A stretch of 64,000 bases of DNA from Malikia sp041190985 (GCA_041190985.1 JBEEPT010000110.1:1-64000); one strand, 5' to 3'; numbered from the stretch's first letter, positions 42,653-50,873 are shown. The notes: generated by a model from the letters alone, not told the origin. Translations and numbers: made by a program.

Positions 42653-43681
42653 ATGGTAGCCCTTCCCGCCGCCGGTTCGTTCGACGTCCGGGCGGCGCCC
42701 AACTCCGACATGGGCGCGCGGTTCCACCAGTGGCTCGAGACGGTCCGGCTGATGCCCGGCGGGGCCAGCGTGCAGGCCCTGCAGATCGTCGGCGGCGCCA
42801 TCTCGCCGACCCGCTGCCGGCTTGCCGTGGACGTCGAGGGCGGAAGCGCCGCGAGCGATTTCCTCGATACCGTGAACCCCGGCGCGTTCCCGGCAGGCGC
42901 CCTGATCGTGATCTCGCCGGCCAACGATACCCGGGACATCGTGGTCCGCAACCTCGCGGGCAACATCGTGCTCAAGACCGCGCAGTTCGCCATGACGAGC
43001 GTGTTCGCCCGGCTCTGGCTGGAGTACCAGCCGCCCAACTGGGCCGAGCTCGCCCGCGAGTACGGGCAGGACCGCGCGCAGGCCCGCACCGACATCGGGA
43101 TCGACGGCACCGCACCGGTGGCGGGGCAGCCCGCGACCTATACCCACGCGTCCGGCGAGCAGGCCGCGGCCGGCACGGCCGAGAACGCGGTCATGACCCC
43201 GGCGGCTGTCGCCGTGGCGCTCAACACCCCGAATCGGGTGATCGGGAACAAGAGCCCGGTCACGGACCGGACCGTCAATGACGACTTCCTGATCCAGCGC
43301 GGCGGCGCGCTGTTCCGCATGAACATCCTCACCTTGCTTGCCACCTCGTTCACGCAGTTCGGCACCACCGGCGAAATGGGCATTGGCAACGGGACCTCGG
43401 CGGTCGCTGCCCATGGCATGGGCGGGCAGCCGACCCTGGTGCGGGGCTACTACCGCTGCAAGACCGCGGAGCACGGTTACGGTGTCGGCATGGAAGTGCC
43501 GGTCGAGTGCACCATCCTCGAGGAGGCCAACCGGCGGGTCCTGTTCGGTGCCGACGGCATCAACTGGTACGCCTACATGAGCGCCACCGTTGCCGGCGTT
43601 CGGGCGCAGCATCGGACGTCGGGCGCCGGGGTCACCCTGACCAATGCCAACTGGCGCTTCTTCATGCGGATGTGGCGCTAG
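42653..43681 (+). CDS. Tail fibre protein
   Basis: 342 residues. N-terminal beta domain (RCRLAVDVEGGSAASDFLDTVNPGAFPAGALIVISPANDTRDIVVRNLAGNI-like), a short linker with QAAAGTAENAVMTPAAVAVALN, typical of fibre shafts, and a C-terminal head (YYRCKTAEHGYGVGMEVPVECTILEEANRRVLFGADGINWYAYMS). GGAG precedes the ATG. Confidence 0.7.
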   Translation: MVALPAAGSFDVRAAPNSDMGARFHQWLETVRLMPGGASVQALQIVGGAISPTRCRLAVDVEGGSAASDFLDTVNPGAFPAGALIVISPANDTRDIVVRNLAGNIVLKTAQFAMTSVFARLWLEYQPPNWAELAREYGQDRAQARTDIGIDGTAPVAGQPATYTHASGEQAAAGTAENAVMTPAAVAVALNTPNRVIGNKSPVTDRTVNDDFLIQRGGALFRMNILTLLATSFTQFGTTGEMGIGNGTSAVAAHGMGGQPTLVRGYYRCKTAEHGYGVGMEVPVECTILEEANRRVLFGADGINWYAYMSATVAGVRAQHRTSGAGVTLTNANWRFFMRMWR

Positions 43682-43725
43682 GGCGGCTTTCGGCTTCCAA
43701 GTCGTCGATAGCGCGCTAGGTGATC

Positions 43726-43746
43726 GGTACCCCAGGTTGGGATACC
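43726..43746 (+). promoter_or_regulatory. Hairpin before lysis cassette
   Basis: GGTACCCCA (43726-43734) pairs with TGGGATACC (43738-43746) with one mismatch; the ribosome-binding GGAGG follows at once. Confidence 0.5.
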
Positions 43747-43756
43747 GGAGGTGGCC

Positions 43757-44257
43757 GTGCGCTGGATCATGGAGAATTGGGACGACCTGGTCCTGATCGT
43801 CACCGGGCTGGTGACGGTGGCGAGCATCATCGTCAAGCTCACGCCCTCGAAAACGGACGATGAGCTGCTGGCCGCGGTTCGGCGCTTCGTCGAGCGTCTA
43901 GCCCTGAACGGCGAGCCGACCAAGCCGCCGGCGACGCCGCAGCCGCCGCGGAGCCGGCCGCCTTACCCCGCCATCCTGTTCCTGGTCGCCATGGGTGCGG
44001 TGCTGTCGGCCTGCGCGCCGGTGGCGGCCGAGCGCGATCCCGGCCTCACCCAGGCGTGCCTGGAGGCCGCCACCACCTTGCAGCGCGCGACGGCGGCGCG
44101 CGACGCGGGGCAGTTGTCCGATGCTGCCGGACAACTGGCCGACCAGCTGGTGGCGGCAGCCGGGGAGCCCTGCAGCGACCACGACCTGGCGTTGCCCGGC
44201 GACGCCGAGGTCATCCGCGCGGCGAGCGACGAGCTCGCCCTGGAGCTGGCCCGATGA
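43757..44257 (+). CDS. Holin-like membrane segment fused to lipoprotein-like segment
   Basis: 166 residues from GTG at 43757 (GGAGG five bases upstream). N-terminal ENWDDLVLIVTGLVTVASIIVKL is one membrane span. After a Pro-rich linker, YPAILFLVAMGAVLSAC ends in a lipobox-like LSAC and leads into a periplasm-like helical segment with two more cysteines. Either a membrane protein with two spans or a holin/Rz1-type fusion. An internal ATG (43991) could also yield the lipoprotein part alone. Confidence 0.6.
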   Translation: MRWIMENWDDLVLIVTGLVTVASIIVKLTPSKTDDELLAAVRRFVERLALNGEPTKPPATPQPPRSRPPYPAILFLVAMGAVLSACAPVAAERDPGLTQACLEAATTLQRATAARDAGQLSDAAGQLADQLVAAAGEPCSDHDLALPGDAEVIRAASDELALELAR

Positions 44258-44457
44258 GCGTGGAGCTGGGGATGGCCGTGGTCAGCATCGTGGCGCAGAT
44301 CCTCGATCGCGCGATCAAGGGCGAGCTGGAGGAGGCCGAGATCACAAGGCTCCGCGAGATCGCCGAGCGCCGCTGGAACAGCGCCGAGCAGGCATGGAAC
44401 GCCGGCCCGCCCGGTCCGGCCGGCCGCAAGGCAACGCGGCGCCGGCGGGATGCCTGA
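44254..44457 (+). CDS. Small helical protein of the lysis cassette
   Basis: 67 residues from ATG 44254, overlapping the upstream stop (ATGA). Amphipathic helices (AQILDRAIKGELEEAEITRLREIAERRW) and a basic tail (GRKATRRRRDA). No membrane span certain. Role unknown. Confidence 0.6.
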   Translation: MSVELGMAVVSIVAQILDRAIKGELEEAEITRLREIAERRWNSAEQAWNAGPPGPAGRKATRRRRDA

Positions 44458-44575
44458 GACCGTGATCGAGACGCTCATCGGCGTGGCCTGCATCCTGGCC
44501 TATCTTGGGCTTGTCTGCGGGACGGCCCGGCTGGCGAGGTTCCTGATCGACCGGCGGGGTGGCCTCCATGACTGA
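44450..44575 (+). CDS. 41-residue single-span membrane protein
   Basis: From ATG 44450 (8-base overlap with the previous gene): MPETVIETLIGVACILAYLG plus LVCGTARLARFLIDRRGGLHD. One membrane span with a positively charged cytoplasmic end. It overlaps the next gene's ATG. Size, charge and place suit a holin or antiholin, by inference. Confidence 0.6.
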   Translation: MPETVIETLIGVACILAYLGLVCGTARLARFLIDRRGGLHD

Positions 44576-44951
44576 AGCGATCCGCCGCGTCGACGGCTTC
44601 CTCCAACAGTGGTCCGGCGCCTTGCAGCTCCTGATCGTGGCGCTTCTCGCCGCCCTGGGCGCGATGACGCTGCAGACCTACACACAGGTGCAGGTGCTCA
44701 CGTCGAGCAAGGCCGACGAGCGTGACGCCATTGACCAGCTGCGCAACCAGATCGGCATGACGGGGATGAAGATCGCCGAGACGCTCACCGCCAACCAGGT
44801 GCTGAGCGAGCGGCTGACCCGCATCGAGACCATGCACCTCTCCGAGGACGAGAAGTTCAAGCGGATCGACGCGACCCTCGACGATCACTGGCGGCGGATC
44901 GAGCAGATCCTGGATCGCGCCGCCGGCCGCAACGGCGGCCAACGCAACTAG
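44568..44951 (+). CDS. Membrane-anchored coiled-coil protein (possible i-spanin or holin)
   Basis: 127 residues from ATG 44568. One span (LQLLIVALLAALGAMTLQTY) followed by a long coiled coil (KADERDAIDQLRNQIG...RLTRIETMHLSEDEKFKRIDATLDDHWRRIEQIL). N-in span plus periplasmic coil is the layout of inner-membrane spanins, but no outer partner is certain. Coupled to the 41-residue gene. Confidence 0.65.
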   Translation: MTEAIRRVDGFLQQWSGALQLLIVALLAALGAMTLQTYTQVQVLTSSKADERDAIDQLRNQIGMTGMKIAETLTANQVLSERLTRIETMHLSEDEKFKRIDATLDDHWRRIEQILDRAAGRNGGQRN

Positions 44952-44994
44952 GCTTTCGGCAGACCGCCTGCCCGGCCGGTGGCACCCACCGGCC
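44951..44994 (+). promoter_or_regulatory. GGCTTTCGGCAGACC motif and start-abutting hairpin
   Basis: Motif at 44951-44965, then a perfect 9-bp hairpin GGCCGGTGG (44974-44982) with CCACCGGCC (44986-44994) that touches the endolysin ATG at 44995. No normal ribosome-binding site is free. Confidence 0.55.
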
Positions 44995-45576
44995 ATGCCG
45001 ACCAAGCCCGCCGCCGAAGCCATGGACGCCGCGATCGAGCGCGTCCTGCGCCTGCCGATCATCCCGACCCTGCACTGGATGGGCCGGCCCTACGCCAGCA
45101 AGCCCGCGGCGGCACTGCTGGCGGTCACGGCCTGGACGGAGAGCCGCTGCCGCGCCCGCGACCAGCTGGAGCGCGACGGCAACCCGGGCAACCCCGGCCC
45201 GGCCTACTCCATGTACCAGATCGAGCTGCCCACCTTCCGGAAGATGCTGGACGGCGGGAGCGAGGACTTCGCCCCGCTGCGCCCGATGCTGGCGACCTGG
45301 GGCCTGGAGTGGCTCCTCGAGCGCAACAGCGGGATGCTGCTGACCTGCAGCGAGGTCGGGGCGACGATCGCCGCCCGCGGCCTCTACTGGTCGGACTACT
45401 GGTCCGCGCGGCGCGCGCTGCCGTCATTTGACCCGGCCGCCGCCGAGGCCGCCGCAGCCTACTACCTGGGGACGTGGCGCCCCGCCCAATCGAACCGCGC
45501 CCGTGCCCGCGCCGAGGTCCGTGAGGCGTGGCCCGTGGCCGTCGAGCTCGTCGAACAGCTGTGGGGAGCCTACTGA
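44995..45576 (+). CDS. Endolysin, lysozyme/transglycosylase-like
   Basis: 193 residues. Catalytic-like Glu49 in TAWTESRCRARD, followed by GNPGNPGPAYSMYQIELPTF, matching the glutamate and GxxQ-type region of lysozyme-like transglycosylase folds. No signal peptide, so release by a holin is expected. Sits at the end of the small membrane-protein cluster. Start may be the second ATG at 45022. Confidence 0.72.
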   Translation: MPTKPAAEAMDAAIERVLRLPIIPTLHWMGRPYASKPAAALLAVTAWTESRCRARDQLERDGNPGNPGPAYSMYQIELPTFRKMLDGGSEDFAPLRPMLATWGLEWLLERNSGMLLTCSEVGATIAARGLYWSDYWSARRALPSFDPAAAEAAAAYYLGTWRPAQSNRARARAEVREAWPVAVELVEQLWGAY

Positions 45577-46052
45577 TGGCGCAGTTCCGCACCGGCCGCG
45601 TCACGCCGAGCGCGTCCAACGCCTTTCGTCAGATCGACGACGCCCTGCGGTTGGCGAGCCGCCGGTTTGCCGAGTGGCGTGTCAACGTCGCGCTGTCGCC
45701 GGGCTTTCTGGACGCCACCGAGACCTTCAACGCCTACCAGGCCCTGGCGTCCGCGGTGAACATCGTCGACGGCCTGATCAACACGGCCGGCCTCGGCCTG
45801 CGGTACGAGCAGGAGTACGGCAAGCCTGTGGGCTACAGCCCGGTCTCGGACTGGAACGATGCCCGCACGGTCGCGCTCGCGTTCCAGACCTGGCTGGGCA
45901 ATTCCTGGCTCTGGCGCACCAGCGAAGGCTACCCGGCCTTTCACCGCAAGAAGGCCAACGGCGAGCTCGAGGCCCTCACCAAGACGCTGACGACGGGCGA
46001 GCGCACCGCGGTGCTGGCGCAGATCGACGCGGTCCTGGCCGCGATCGAGTAA
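45576..46052 (+). CDS. Hypothetical protein
   Basis: 158 residues from ATG 45576, overlapping the endolysin stop (TGATG). Alpha-helical (ALRLASRRFAEWRVNVALSPGF..., NIVDGLINTAGLGLRYEQEYGK). Ends just before the repeat-fibre gene. Could be tail related; no family recognised. Confidence 0.65.
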   Translation: MAQFRTGRVTPSASNAFRQIDDALRLASRRFAEWRVNVALSPGFLDATETFNAYQALASAVNIVDGLINTAGLGLRYEQEYGKPVGYSPVSDWNDARTVALAFQTWLGNSWLWRTSEGYPAFHRKKANGELEALTKTLTTGERTAVLAQIDAVLAAIE

Positions 46053-46058
46053 CGGCCC

Positions 46059-49000
46059 ATGGCGGTCAGCAACCCGACCGCCCTCACGTCGCCGGCGCTG
46101 AAGTGGGCGAGCGCCGGCGCCGCGGTCACGACCGACAGCTTCACCCCGTCGGGCAATGCCTTGGTGGGCATCGTCGGCGGGGCGCGCATCGGCAGCGGCA
46201 CCGCCCCGGCCGACTTCAGCTTCAACGACAACGGCGCCGGCTACAGCTGGTCGAACCTGATCAATCAGCCGGCGAGCAGCGGGACGTCGCCCAGCTCGCG
46301 CTTCGGCTTGTGGGTGGCCCAGGCGCCGAGCTCGCCCTCGGCCATGACGGTCACGCTGGACAGCGACGGCAATGTGGTCGGCGTCTTCGCGTTCCAGATT
46401 GCCACGGGCTTCAACCCCAGCATCGTCAACTACGGCGGCGACCCGGACAATGGCGGCGATCCGGCGCCGACCATGTCCGCGCCGGCGACCGGCTCACTGG
46501 TCATGGCCGCGGCGATCTTCGTGGGCTCGAGCGCGCCCACCGCCTCGCCACTGGCGAACTCACTGGCCGGCGGGGTCGACGCCGGCAACCTCTACATGGA
46601 GGTCCGGTTCACCAATGGCTCGGGTTTGAGCAGTGCTTCGTGGACCAGCGGCAACAATCGCAGCGCCGGCGGCATCTGGGAGGTCCGCGCGCTCACCGCC
46701 TACGTGATGGCGGCCGCGGCCGGCTCGTTTGCCCTGACGGGACAGGCGGTCGGGCTCAAGGTGGGCCGGAAGATGGCCGCGGGCGCGGGCGCCTACACCC
46801 ACTCGGGCAAGGCGGTCAGCCTGCGGGCGACGCGCAAGATGGCCGCGGCCACGGGCGCGTTCGTCTTCACCGGCAACCCGGTAGCACTCCGCGTCGCGCG
46901 CTCGATGCTGGCGGCTCCCGGTGCCTTCGCCTACGCCGGCAGCGCGGTCGCCCTGCAGGTGCAGCGCCGGATGGCCGCTGCTACCGGCGTCTTCCTGCTG
47001 ACCGCCCAGGACGTGTTCCTCCGGCGCGGCCGCACGATGGTGGCCGCCGCCGGCGCCTTCGTCCTGACCGGCCGCCCGGTCGGCCTGCAGTACCACCGCA
47101 ACCTTCCGGCCGGCACGGGCACCTTCGCCCTGACCGGGCAGGCCGTGACCCTGCGCGCCGCGCGCCGGATGCCGGCGGCGGCAGGGGCCTACGTGCTCGC
47201 CGGCCAGCCCGTCATCCTGCGCCAGGGCCGCCGGATTGCCGTCGGCGCCGGCAGCTTCGTCCTGACCGGGCAGGCGGTCCTGCTGCTGCGCGGGATCGCG
47301 ATGCGCGCCGAGGCCGGCAGCTTCCTCGTCACCGGCCAGGACGTCTTCCTGCGGCGCAATCGGAGCTTGGCCGCCGGCGCCGGCAGCTTCCTCGTCGCCG
47401 GCCAGGACGTCATCCTGCGGGCGACCCGGGTGATGCCGGCCCGGGAAGGCACGTTCCTCCTGACCGGCCAGGACGCGGCGCTCCGGCGCGGCAAGAGCAT
47501 GGTCGCCGGGGCCGGCAGCTTCAGCCTGCAGGGACAAGACGTCATCCTGCGGCGAGGCAAGCGGCTGGTGGTCGACGCCGGCGCGTTCGACCTGGTCGGC
47601 CAGGATGTGATCCTGCGCCGCGGCTACCGCCTGCTGCCCGAGGCCGGTGCCTTCGAGGTGACCGGCCAGGATGTGCGGCTGGCCGTGGCGCGTCGACTGA
47701 TCGCCGAGGCGCTCGCACTGTCCCTCGCCGGCGAGGCGGTGATCCTGCGGGTCGACCGGGTCCTCCATATCGCCGCCGGCGCTTTCCAGGTGGACGGCCA
47801 GGATGCCGCGCTGAAGGTCGGCCGCCGCATCGGCGCGGCCGCCGGCAGCTTCATCCTCAGCGGCCAGGATCTGGCGCTGCGCATGGCGAGGTCTCTGCCG
47901 GCGGGGACTGGCGCCTTCATCGTCACCGGCCGCGCGGCGATCCTGCGCGCCGATCGACGGCTGGCGGCCGCGGCGGGCGACTTCGAGCTCGACGGCCGCG
48001 ACGTCGCCCTGCGCATGACGCGCATCCTGGTGGCGCAGACCGGCGGCTTCGTCGTGGCCGGCCAGGCGGTGCAGCTCACCCACGGCTACCACATGCTGGT
48101 CGATCCGGGCGCCTTCACGCTCGCCGGCATGGACCTGGACTTCTACGCCGACCGCCGCCTGCGGGCCGAGGCCGGGACCTTTGCCGTGACCGGCCAGGAA
48201 GCCGCCCTGAGGGCCGCCAGGAGGCTTCCCGCCGGGGCAGGAGGGTTCACCTTGACCGGGCTGCCGGCTGGCCTCAGGGCCGGCCGCAGGCTGGCTGCTG
48301 GGGCAGGGGAGTTTGCCCTTGCCGGGGAGGCCGCCGCACTGCTGGTGGGCCGCCGACTGGTGGCAGCTGCCGGCCACATCACCCTGATGGGGCAGGATGC
48401 CGTCCTCCGGCGCGGGGTGGCGCTGCGCGCCGAGGCCGGGAGCTTCAGCCTGCAGGGCCAGGACGTGATCCTGCGGGCAGGCCGTCGGCTGGCGATCGAC
48501 GCGGGAGCCTTCGTTCTCACCGGCCAGCTCGCGCAGCTTGCCGCGGCGCGCCGGATGCCGGCGGCGGCGGGGAGCTTCGTGCTTGTAGGGTACGACAACC
48601 GACTGCGTCGCGGCTTCTCGCTACTGGCGGAGCCGGGAGCATTCGAGCTCGACGGACAGGACGTGATCCTGCGCCAGGGCAGGGTCCTGATCGCCTACCC
48701 CGGCGTCTTCAGCCTGCAGATGCAGGAGGGAGCGGCTTCGATTGACCGAGCGCTGCTGATTCGGCGGCGCATCAAGATGGCCGGCCGGTTCGACCTGCGT
48801 CGCCGCCACACGGTTCCCTTCCAGCTCAGGCGCCAGCTGGCCGGTGAGTTTCGGCTGCGCATCGTCTTCCCGCCCAGCACTGTCCCGCCGACCGATTACG
48901 GGGACGTGCCGTTGAAGATCCTTGGCGAGGAGACGATCCAGAAGGGCCAGGACGTGATCCTCGAGTTCACGGTGCCGGGCATCGCCGGCGCTGCCTCGGC

Positions 49001-49250
49001 CAGCTGGTACCTCGCGCGCGATCGGGACGTCGCCGCCGGCGAGCGCCTGATTGTCATGACGTCCCCTTCGGGAATCACGCTGACCAACGTCGGCCCGGAT
49101 CTGAAGATCGAGGTCTTCCTGACCGACACCCAGACCGAAGGCCTCGATGAGGGTCACTTCTTCCATCAGCTCTGGGTGGTCGATTCCCTGGGCAACCAGG
49201 TGCCGGCGGCCGAGGGCCCGTTCGTCGTCCAGGACAGCCTGCGGAGTTAG
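46059..49250 (+). CDS. Repeat fibre protein with 31 tandem 22-residue units
   Basis: 1063 residues. N-terminal ~210 residues form a beta-sandwich (SSASWTSGNNRSAGGIWEVRAL). Residues 216-897 are exactly 31 consecutive 22-residue repeats with consensus like RxLxAxAGxFxLTGQDVxLRxG, no insertions. Residues ~925-1060 form an Ig-like domain of the baseplate-protein type (WYLARDRDVAAGE ... EVFLTDTQTEGLDEGHFFHQLWVVDSLGNQ). The array probably makes a long beta-solenoid or stacked fibre. Placed after the lysis genes rather than with the other fibres. Confidence 0.8.
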   Translation: MAVSNPTALTSPALKWASAGAAVTTDSFTPSGNALVGIVGGARIGSGTAPADFSFNDNGAGYSWSNLINQPASSGTSPSSRFGLWVAQAPSSPSAMTVTLDSDGNVVGVFAFQIATGFNPSIVNYGGDPDNGGDPAPTMSAPATGSLVMAAAIFVGSSAPTASPLANSLAGGVDAGNLYMEVRFTNGSGLSSASWTSGNNRSAGGIWEVRALTAYVMAAAAGSFALTGQAVGLKVGRKMAAGAGAYTHSGKAVSLRATRKMAAATGAFVFTGNPVALRVARSMLAAPGAFAYAGSAVALQVQRRMAAATGVFLLTAQDVFLRRGRTMVAAAGAFVLTGRPVGLQYHRNLPAGTGTFALTGQAVTLRAARRMPAAAGAYVLAGQPVILRQGRRIAVGAGSFVLTGQAVLLLRGIAMRAEAGSFLVTGQDVFLRRNRSLAAGAGSFLVAGQDVILRATRVMPAREGTFLLTGQDAALRRGKSMVAGAGSFSLQGQDVILRRGKRLVVDAGAFDLVGQDVILRRGYRLLPEAGAFEVTGQDVRLAVARRLIAEALALSLAGEAVILRVDRVLHIAAGAFQVDGQDAALKVGRRIGAAAGSFILSGQDLALRMARSLPAGTGAFIVTGRAAILRADRRLAAAAGDFELDGRDVALRMTRILVAQTGGFVVAGQAVQLTHGYHMLVDPGAFTLAGMDLDFYADRRLRAEAGTFAVTGQEAALRAARRLPAGAGGFTLTGLPAGLRAGRRLAAGAGEFALAGEAAALLVGRRLVAAAGHITLMGQDAVLRRGVALRAEAGSFSLQGQDVILRAGRRLAIDAGAFVLTGQLAQLAAARRMPAAAGSFVLVGYDNRLRRGFSLLAEPGAFELDGQDVILRQGRVLIAYPGVFSLQMQEGAASIDRALLIRRRIKMAGRFDLRRRHTVPFQLRRQLAGEFRLRIVFPPSTVPPTDYGDVPLKILGEETIQKGQDVILEFTVPGIAGAASASWYLARDRDVAAGERLIVMTSPSGITLTNVGPDLKIEVFLTDTQTEGLDEGHFFHQLWVVDSLGNQVPAAEGPFVVQDSLRS
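46704..48749 (+). repeat. 66-bp coding repeats x31
   Basis: DNA counterpart of the 22-residue repeats, in phase over 2046 bases. Units are diverged in sequence, but some are near-identical (for example AGSFSLQGQDVILR occurs twice), suggesting duplication or gene conversion. Confidence 0.8.
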
Positions 49251-49253
49251 GCC

Positions 49254-49679
49254 ATGGCTACGTTCGTCAAGTTTCAGGCCTTCGTCGAGGCCGTCGCGGA
49301 GAAGAAGCACAATCTCGGTGCGGACACTCTGAAGTATTACCTGACCAACACGGCGCCCGATGTTGCAGCCGATGCGGTCAAGGCCGATCTGCCGGCGGAG
49401 ATCAGCGCCGGCAACGGCTACTCCGCCGGCGGCTTCGCGGTCACCATCACCAGCTCGGCGCAGACCTCGGGGACCTACAAGCTGGTCCTGGCGGATGCGA
49501 CCCTGACCGCGTCGGGCGGCTCGATCGGGCCGTTCCGGTATGTCGTCCTCTACAACGACACTTCGGCCAATGACGATCTGATCGCTTATTGGGACTACGG
49601 GTCGAGCATCACCATCAACGATACCGAAACCTTTACCGTGGACGCCGACCCGACCAACGGCATCCTGACCTTCGCTTAA
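49254..49679 (+). CDS. Small phage structural protein
   Basis: 141 residues: MATFVKFQAFVEAVAEKKHN, LGADTLKYYLTNTAPDV, ISAGNGYSAGGFAVTIT, ending SGGSIGPFRYVVLYND. This pattern is common in phage genomes, usually near tail or head genes, and is annotated only as structural. Last gene of the rightward structural operon. Confidence 0.7.
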   Translation: MATFVKFQAFVEAVAEKKHNLGADTLKYYLTNTAPDVAADAVKADLPAEISAGNGYSAGGFAVTITSSAQTSGTYKLVLADATLTASGGSIGPFRYVVLYNDTSANDDLIAYWDYGSSITINDTETFTVDADPTNGILTFA

Positions 49680-49750
49680 TTGTCATAATCATCGTTATCC
49701 GACGACAGTCGTCGTTTCCGAAAAATCTGGAAACCGCGTGGCGTCCTGAG

Positions 49751-49780
49751 GTATCCCCGATCCATCTGGATCGGGGGTAC
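49751..49780 (+). promoter_or_regulatory. Perfect 13-bp hairpin over a ribosome-binding site
   Basis: GTATCCCCGATCC (49751-49763), loop ATCT, then the complementary arm 49768-49780 (one G-T pair). The G-rich 3' arm is the only ribosome-binding candidate for the ATG at 49783. Likely operator or translational switch. Confidence 0.6.
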
Positions 49781-49782
49781 TG

Positions 49783-50142
49783 ATGGCAATCGCTAAGGAA
49801 GAGGATCGCGCAGCCCTGCGCGGTCAGTGGACGCTCAAGAGCCGCCTCCTGACCCAAGAGGTCATGATCGCGATCCGGCTGGCGGCGACCAAGGCTGAGC
49901 AGCCGATAGGCGACTGGTGCACTACCGTGCTGCACGAGCAGGCTCGCATCGTTCTAGGCCGGCCGATCGAGAAGCCGCTGCCGCCAGCCAGGCTCGAGGA
50001 GGTGGTGCAGGCCAACTTCGCCGAGCTCGCCCGCGCGCAGCAGGATCAGCTTGCCGAGCAGGAGCGTCGGCTCCAGGGTCGGCTCGACCAGCAGCTGCGC
50101 GAGCTAGGCCGTGTGGCGCGGCGCGGGCGGTGGCGACGCTGA
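49783..50142 (+). CDS. Ribbon-helix-helix-like DNA-binding protein
   Basis: 119 residues. GQWTLKSRLLTQEVMIAIRLAATKAEQPIGDWCTTVLHEQARIVL is a strand then two helices, as in MobC/CopG-type proteins; the rest is a charged helical C-terminus. It converges on, and overlaps the 3' end of, the superinfection immunity gene. The hairpin before its start suggests autoregulation. Confidence 0.6.
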   Translation: MAIAKEEDRAALRGQWTLKSRLLTQEVMIAIRLAATKAEQPIGDWCTTVLHEQARIVLGRPIEKPLPPARLEEVVQANFAELARAQQDQLAEQERRLQGRLDQQLRELGRVARRGRWRR

Positions 50143-50334
50143 CTGTGCGGTAGCACTCCAGACCAGCGCGGCGATCCAGCCGAGCCCGGTCCAGCCGAGG
50201 AACAGGTTCAGCAGGAAGATCGCGGGCATCTGGCGGTGATCGCGGAGGCGCGCGACGATGCTGGGCAGGAAGTAGATCAGCGGGATCCCGATCAGGTAGA
50301 CCAGGAAGATCGGCTCGAACTGCGGCTCGGACAT
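50104..50334 (-). CDS. imm: Superinfection immunity protein (T4 Imm-like)
   Basis: 76 residues, two membrane spans. PIFLVYLIGIPLIYFLPSIVARLRDHRQMPAIFLLNLFLGWTGLGWIAALVWSATA is the Imm family pattern: the LPSIVA..R.H motif, NLFLGWTGLGWI and ALVW. Such proteins sit in the inner membrane and block DNA entry by related phages. It overlaps the DNA-binding gene on the other strand by 39 bases. Confidence 0.88.
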   Translation of the reverse strand: MSEPQFEPIFLVYLIGIPLIYFLPSIVARLRDHRQMPAIFLLNLFLGWTGLGWIAALVWSATAQSASPPPAPRHTA

Positions 50335-50358
50335 GATGCGGCCTTCGGTTGGGGCGCG

Positions 50359-50625
50359 CTAGTTGAGTCCGCCGCCGTCGCCCGGTCCAGGCACATCGTT
50401 CAGCGCCGCGACGACGCGAGCGTTCGGGTTGATCAGGCAGGCCACGGCCTCGCCGATCCTGGCGGCGGCTTCCCGCCGGCGCTCGTCGAAGCCCTGGCGC
50501 TCTGCGGCGGTCATGTTCTCGTAGATGCGGCTGAGCCTGGGGGCGAGCGTGGTGCTGTGGTGCACCTTCAGCTCGCCTCCGTCCAACTCGACCGCGAACC
50601 CGATATAGGCCAGCCTGTCAGGCAT
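50359..50625 (-). CDS. Hypothetical protein
   Basis: 88 residues: MPDRLAYIGFAVELDGGELKVHHST, then a helix (ENMTAAERQGFDERRREAAARIGEAVACLI). Start carries AGGAGACGTCG, the same ribosome-binding block as the 52263-52520 gene. Function unknown. Confidence 0.65.
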   Translation of the reverse strand: MPDRLAYIGFAVELDGGELKVHHSTTLAPRLSRIYENMTAAERQGFDERRREAAARIGEAVACLINPNARVVAALNDVPGPGDGGGLN

Positions 50626-50634
50626 CGACGTCTC

Positions 50635-50856
50635 CTAGTATCGCCCGATGTTCTTCTGCGCTTCGGTCAGCCAGGACGTCACAATCTGGATGTGCATCAT
50701 CTGATCGCTGATGAAGCCCGGCTCCTTCAGTTGCTTCAGGCTGAAGACAACGTTCGCCGGAAGCGTTGGGTCCTTCAGCATGTAGTCGATGACCATCGAC
50801 ATTGCCGACCGGAGCAAATCCATCGGCGTTGGCTCTACCCTGCGGAACTTTTCCAT
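50635..50856 (-). CDS. Small hypothetical protein
   Basis: 73 residues from ATG 50856 with GGAG upstream. Helical, Met-rich (MDLLRSAMSMVIDYMLKDP). No family recognised. Confidence 0.6.
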   Translation of the reverse strand: MEKFRRVEPTPMDLLRSAMSMVIDYMLKDPTLPANVVFSLKQLKEPGFISDQMMHIQIVTSWLTEAQKNIGRY

Positions 50857-50873
50857 CAATAGAGGCTCCAAGT

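Noticed and set aside
45428..48745. 1105-residue plus-strand frame overlapping the repeat fibre
   Set aside because: Out of frame with the 22-residue repeats, which are protein-like in the 46059 frame; Arg/Gly-rich shadow.
46704..48749. 66-bp repeats as a CRISPR-like array
   Set aside because: Repeats are in-phase coding units with no spacers.
49700..49714. GACGACAGTCGTC as a terminator of the structural operon
   Set aside because: The loop would be too small and there is no T-run; only a short palindrome.
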